Source: Hanleya hanleyi
Lineage: Eukaryota; Mollusca; Polyplacophora; Lepidopleurida; Hanleyidae
Length of the DNA: 64,000 nucleotides
Assembly: GCA_036873755.1 (NCBI GenBank)
Contig: JAVTVY010045443.1
Coordinates: forward strand, 124,001 to 188,000
Direction of reading: 5' to 3'
Part shown: positions 63,460 to 64,000 of the stretch, in pieces
Position numbering within the stretch: position 1 is the first letter of the stretch
Layout of the letters: every line of letters begins with the position of its first letter
The notes under the pieces: generated by a model
What the model was told of the DNA's origin: nothing
The model's database searches: none
What the model saw: the letters and a program-made list of their open reading frames with translations, nothing else
Position numbers and translations under genes: made by a program

Positions 63460-64000
63460 AACATTAGTGTAGTCAAGTGCTCCTCCACGAGAGCTTCAAA
63501 ATAAGACCTCACTCGACCCCATTGGACCATGAGTGGCCCACCTAGACTCCAACATGTCCACCCCGTATGGGCCTATACACCCATAGCCATGCAGTATAAG
63601 CCTATGGGCCTACCCAGGCCTCGGTGACTTTTTTTCAAAAATTTCACCGATTCGCTCCGCAACATCGTGTTCTAAATGACGAGACGAGTAAAACGAGACC
63701 CCACAACCCTACCGCAAATGTATAGAAGTGGGTTTCCCAGTAGGATAAACATTGAACCTATACCCCAGTATGGGTCTATATGGGCTCGGTGACTTTTTTC
63801 AAAAATTTCACCGATTCGCACGGGGACACTTCCTATCATGTTCTAAATGACGAGACGAGTAAAACGAGACCCCACAACCCTACCGCAAATGCATAGAAGT
63901 ACGTTTCCCATGGGGACAAACATCGGTCCTATACCCTCAGTATGGGACTATATGAGGCTATATCGTACTTTTTTTCAAAAATTTCACCGATTCGCACGGG
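63460..64000. repeat. Outer TIR-type units at the right edge
   Basis: 63460-63570 is inverted relative to 1-140 of element A (TCAAAATAAGACCTCACTCG). From 63640 on, two units of the 51300-51990 array appear inverted, and the second is cut by the window edge. Confidence 0.8.

Larger units (their letters stand above)
49800..64000. mobile_element. Polinton-related complex (element B), runs off the right edge
   Basis: The left part (49800-54830) has TIR-type tandem units, a motif array and a decayed gene. The right part (55676-63400) is a large near-palindrome with four paralogous genes, and 63420-64000 repeats TIR units in inverted orientation. Units at 51300-51990 are inverted at 63640-64000, and sequence at 63420-63560 is inverted relative to 1-150 of element A. 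No capsid, integrase, ATPase or polymerase gene is found. It may be one rearranged element or two nested relics; 54840-55670 looks like ordinary host DNA between them. Confidence 0.7.

Overview
The window looks like a piece of an animal nuclear genome, most likely a mollusc and probably a gastropod. The evidence is a multi-intron metazoan gene with GT-AG introns, low gene density, several metazoan transposon classes, and a SINE-like tail (around 9,360-9,540) of a type I associate with gastropod genomes. The taxon is an inference from that repeat and is not proven.

Layout. (1) 1-9,306: a 9.3 kb Polinton/Maverick-type element (element A). It has long terminal inverted repeats and a rightward cassette of integrase, TM protein, packaging ATPase, core-like protein, an unnamed virion-associated protein, a capsid relic, major capsid protein and adenovirus-type protease. 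Most genes carry frameshifts, and no family-B DNA polymerase is present. (2) 9,306-12,747: SINE, short tandem repeats, a fragment of Polinton end, and a foldback MITE. (3) 12,748-19,293: an apparently full-length DIRS-type tyrosine-recombinase retrotransposon with Gag, RT/RNase H, recombinase, inverted termini and a perfect internal complementary region. (4) 19,294-30,477: non-coding DNA with MITEs, a TTAA-flanked Kolobok-like element carrying a broken THAP finger, and retroelement crumbs. (5) 30,478-46,553: the only clear host gene, an M28B peptidase of the glutamate carboxypeptidase II/NAALADase family. Nineteen coding exons are reconstructed and they join in frame; at least one short 5' coding exon is not identified. 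(6) 46,554-49,800: non-coding DNA. (7) 49,800-64,000 (running off the right edge): a second Polinton-related complex (element B). It has NRF1-palindrome tandem units, an array of about 19 YY1-like motifs mixed with octamer motifs in front of a decayed gene, and a roughly 7.7 kb near-palindrome holding four paralogous genes.

The most interesting part is element B. Four genes encode N-terminal C2H2 fingers fused to one conserved C-terminal domain, and a fifth relative lacks the fingers. They are arranged as two plus two, transcribed outward from a long hairpin, and all start from nearly the same TATA/5'UTR cassette. The ends of both Polinton elements are built from tandem units that each carry a strong transcription-factor-like motif (NRF1 palindrome, paired CRE, YY1, octamer). 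Element A keeps the first codons of the same gene family next to its left repeat, so A and B appear to be relatives. All functional statements about these systems are inferences from sequence.
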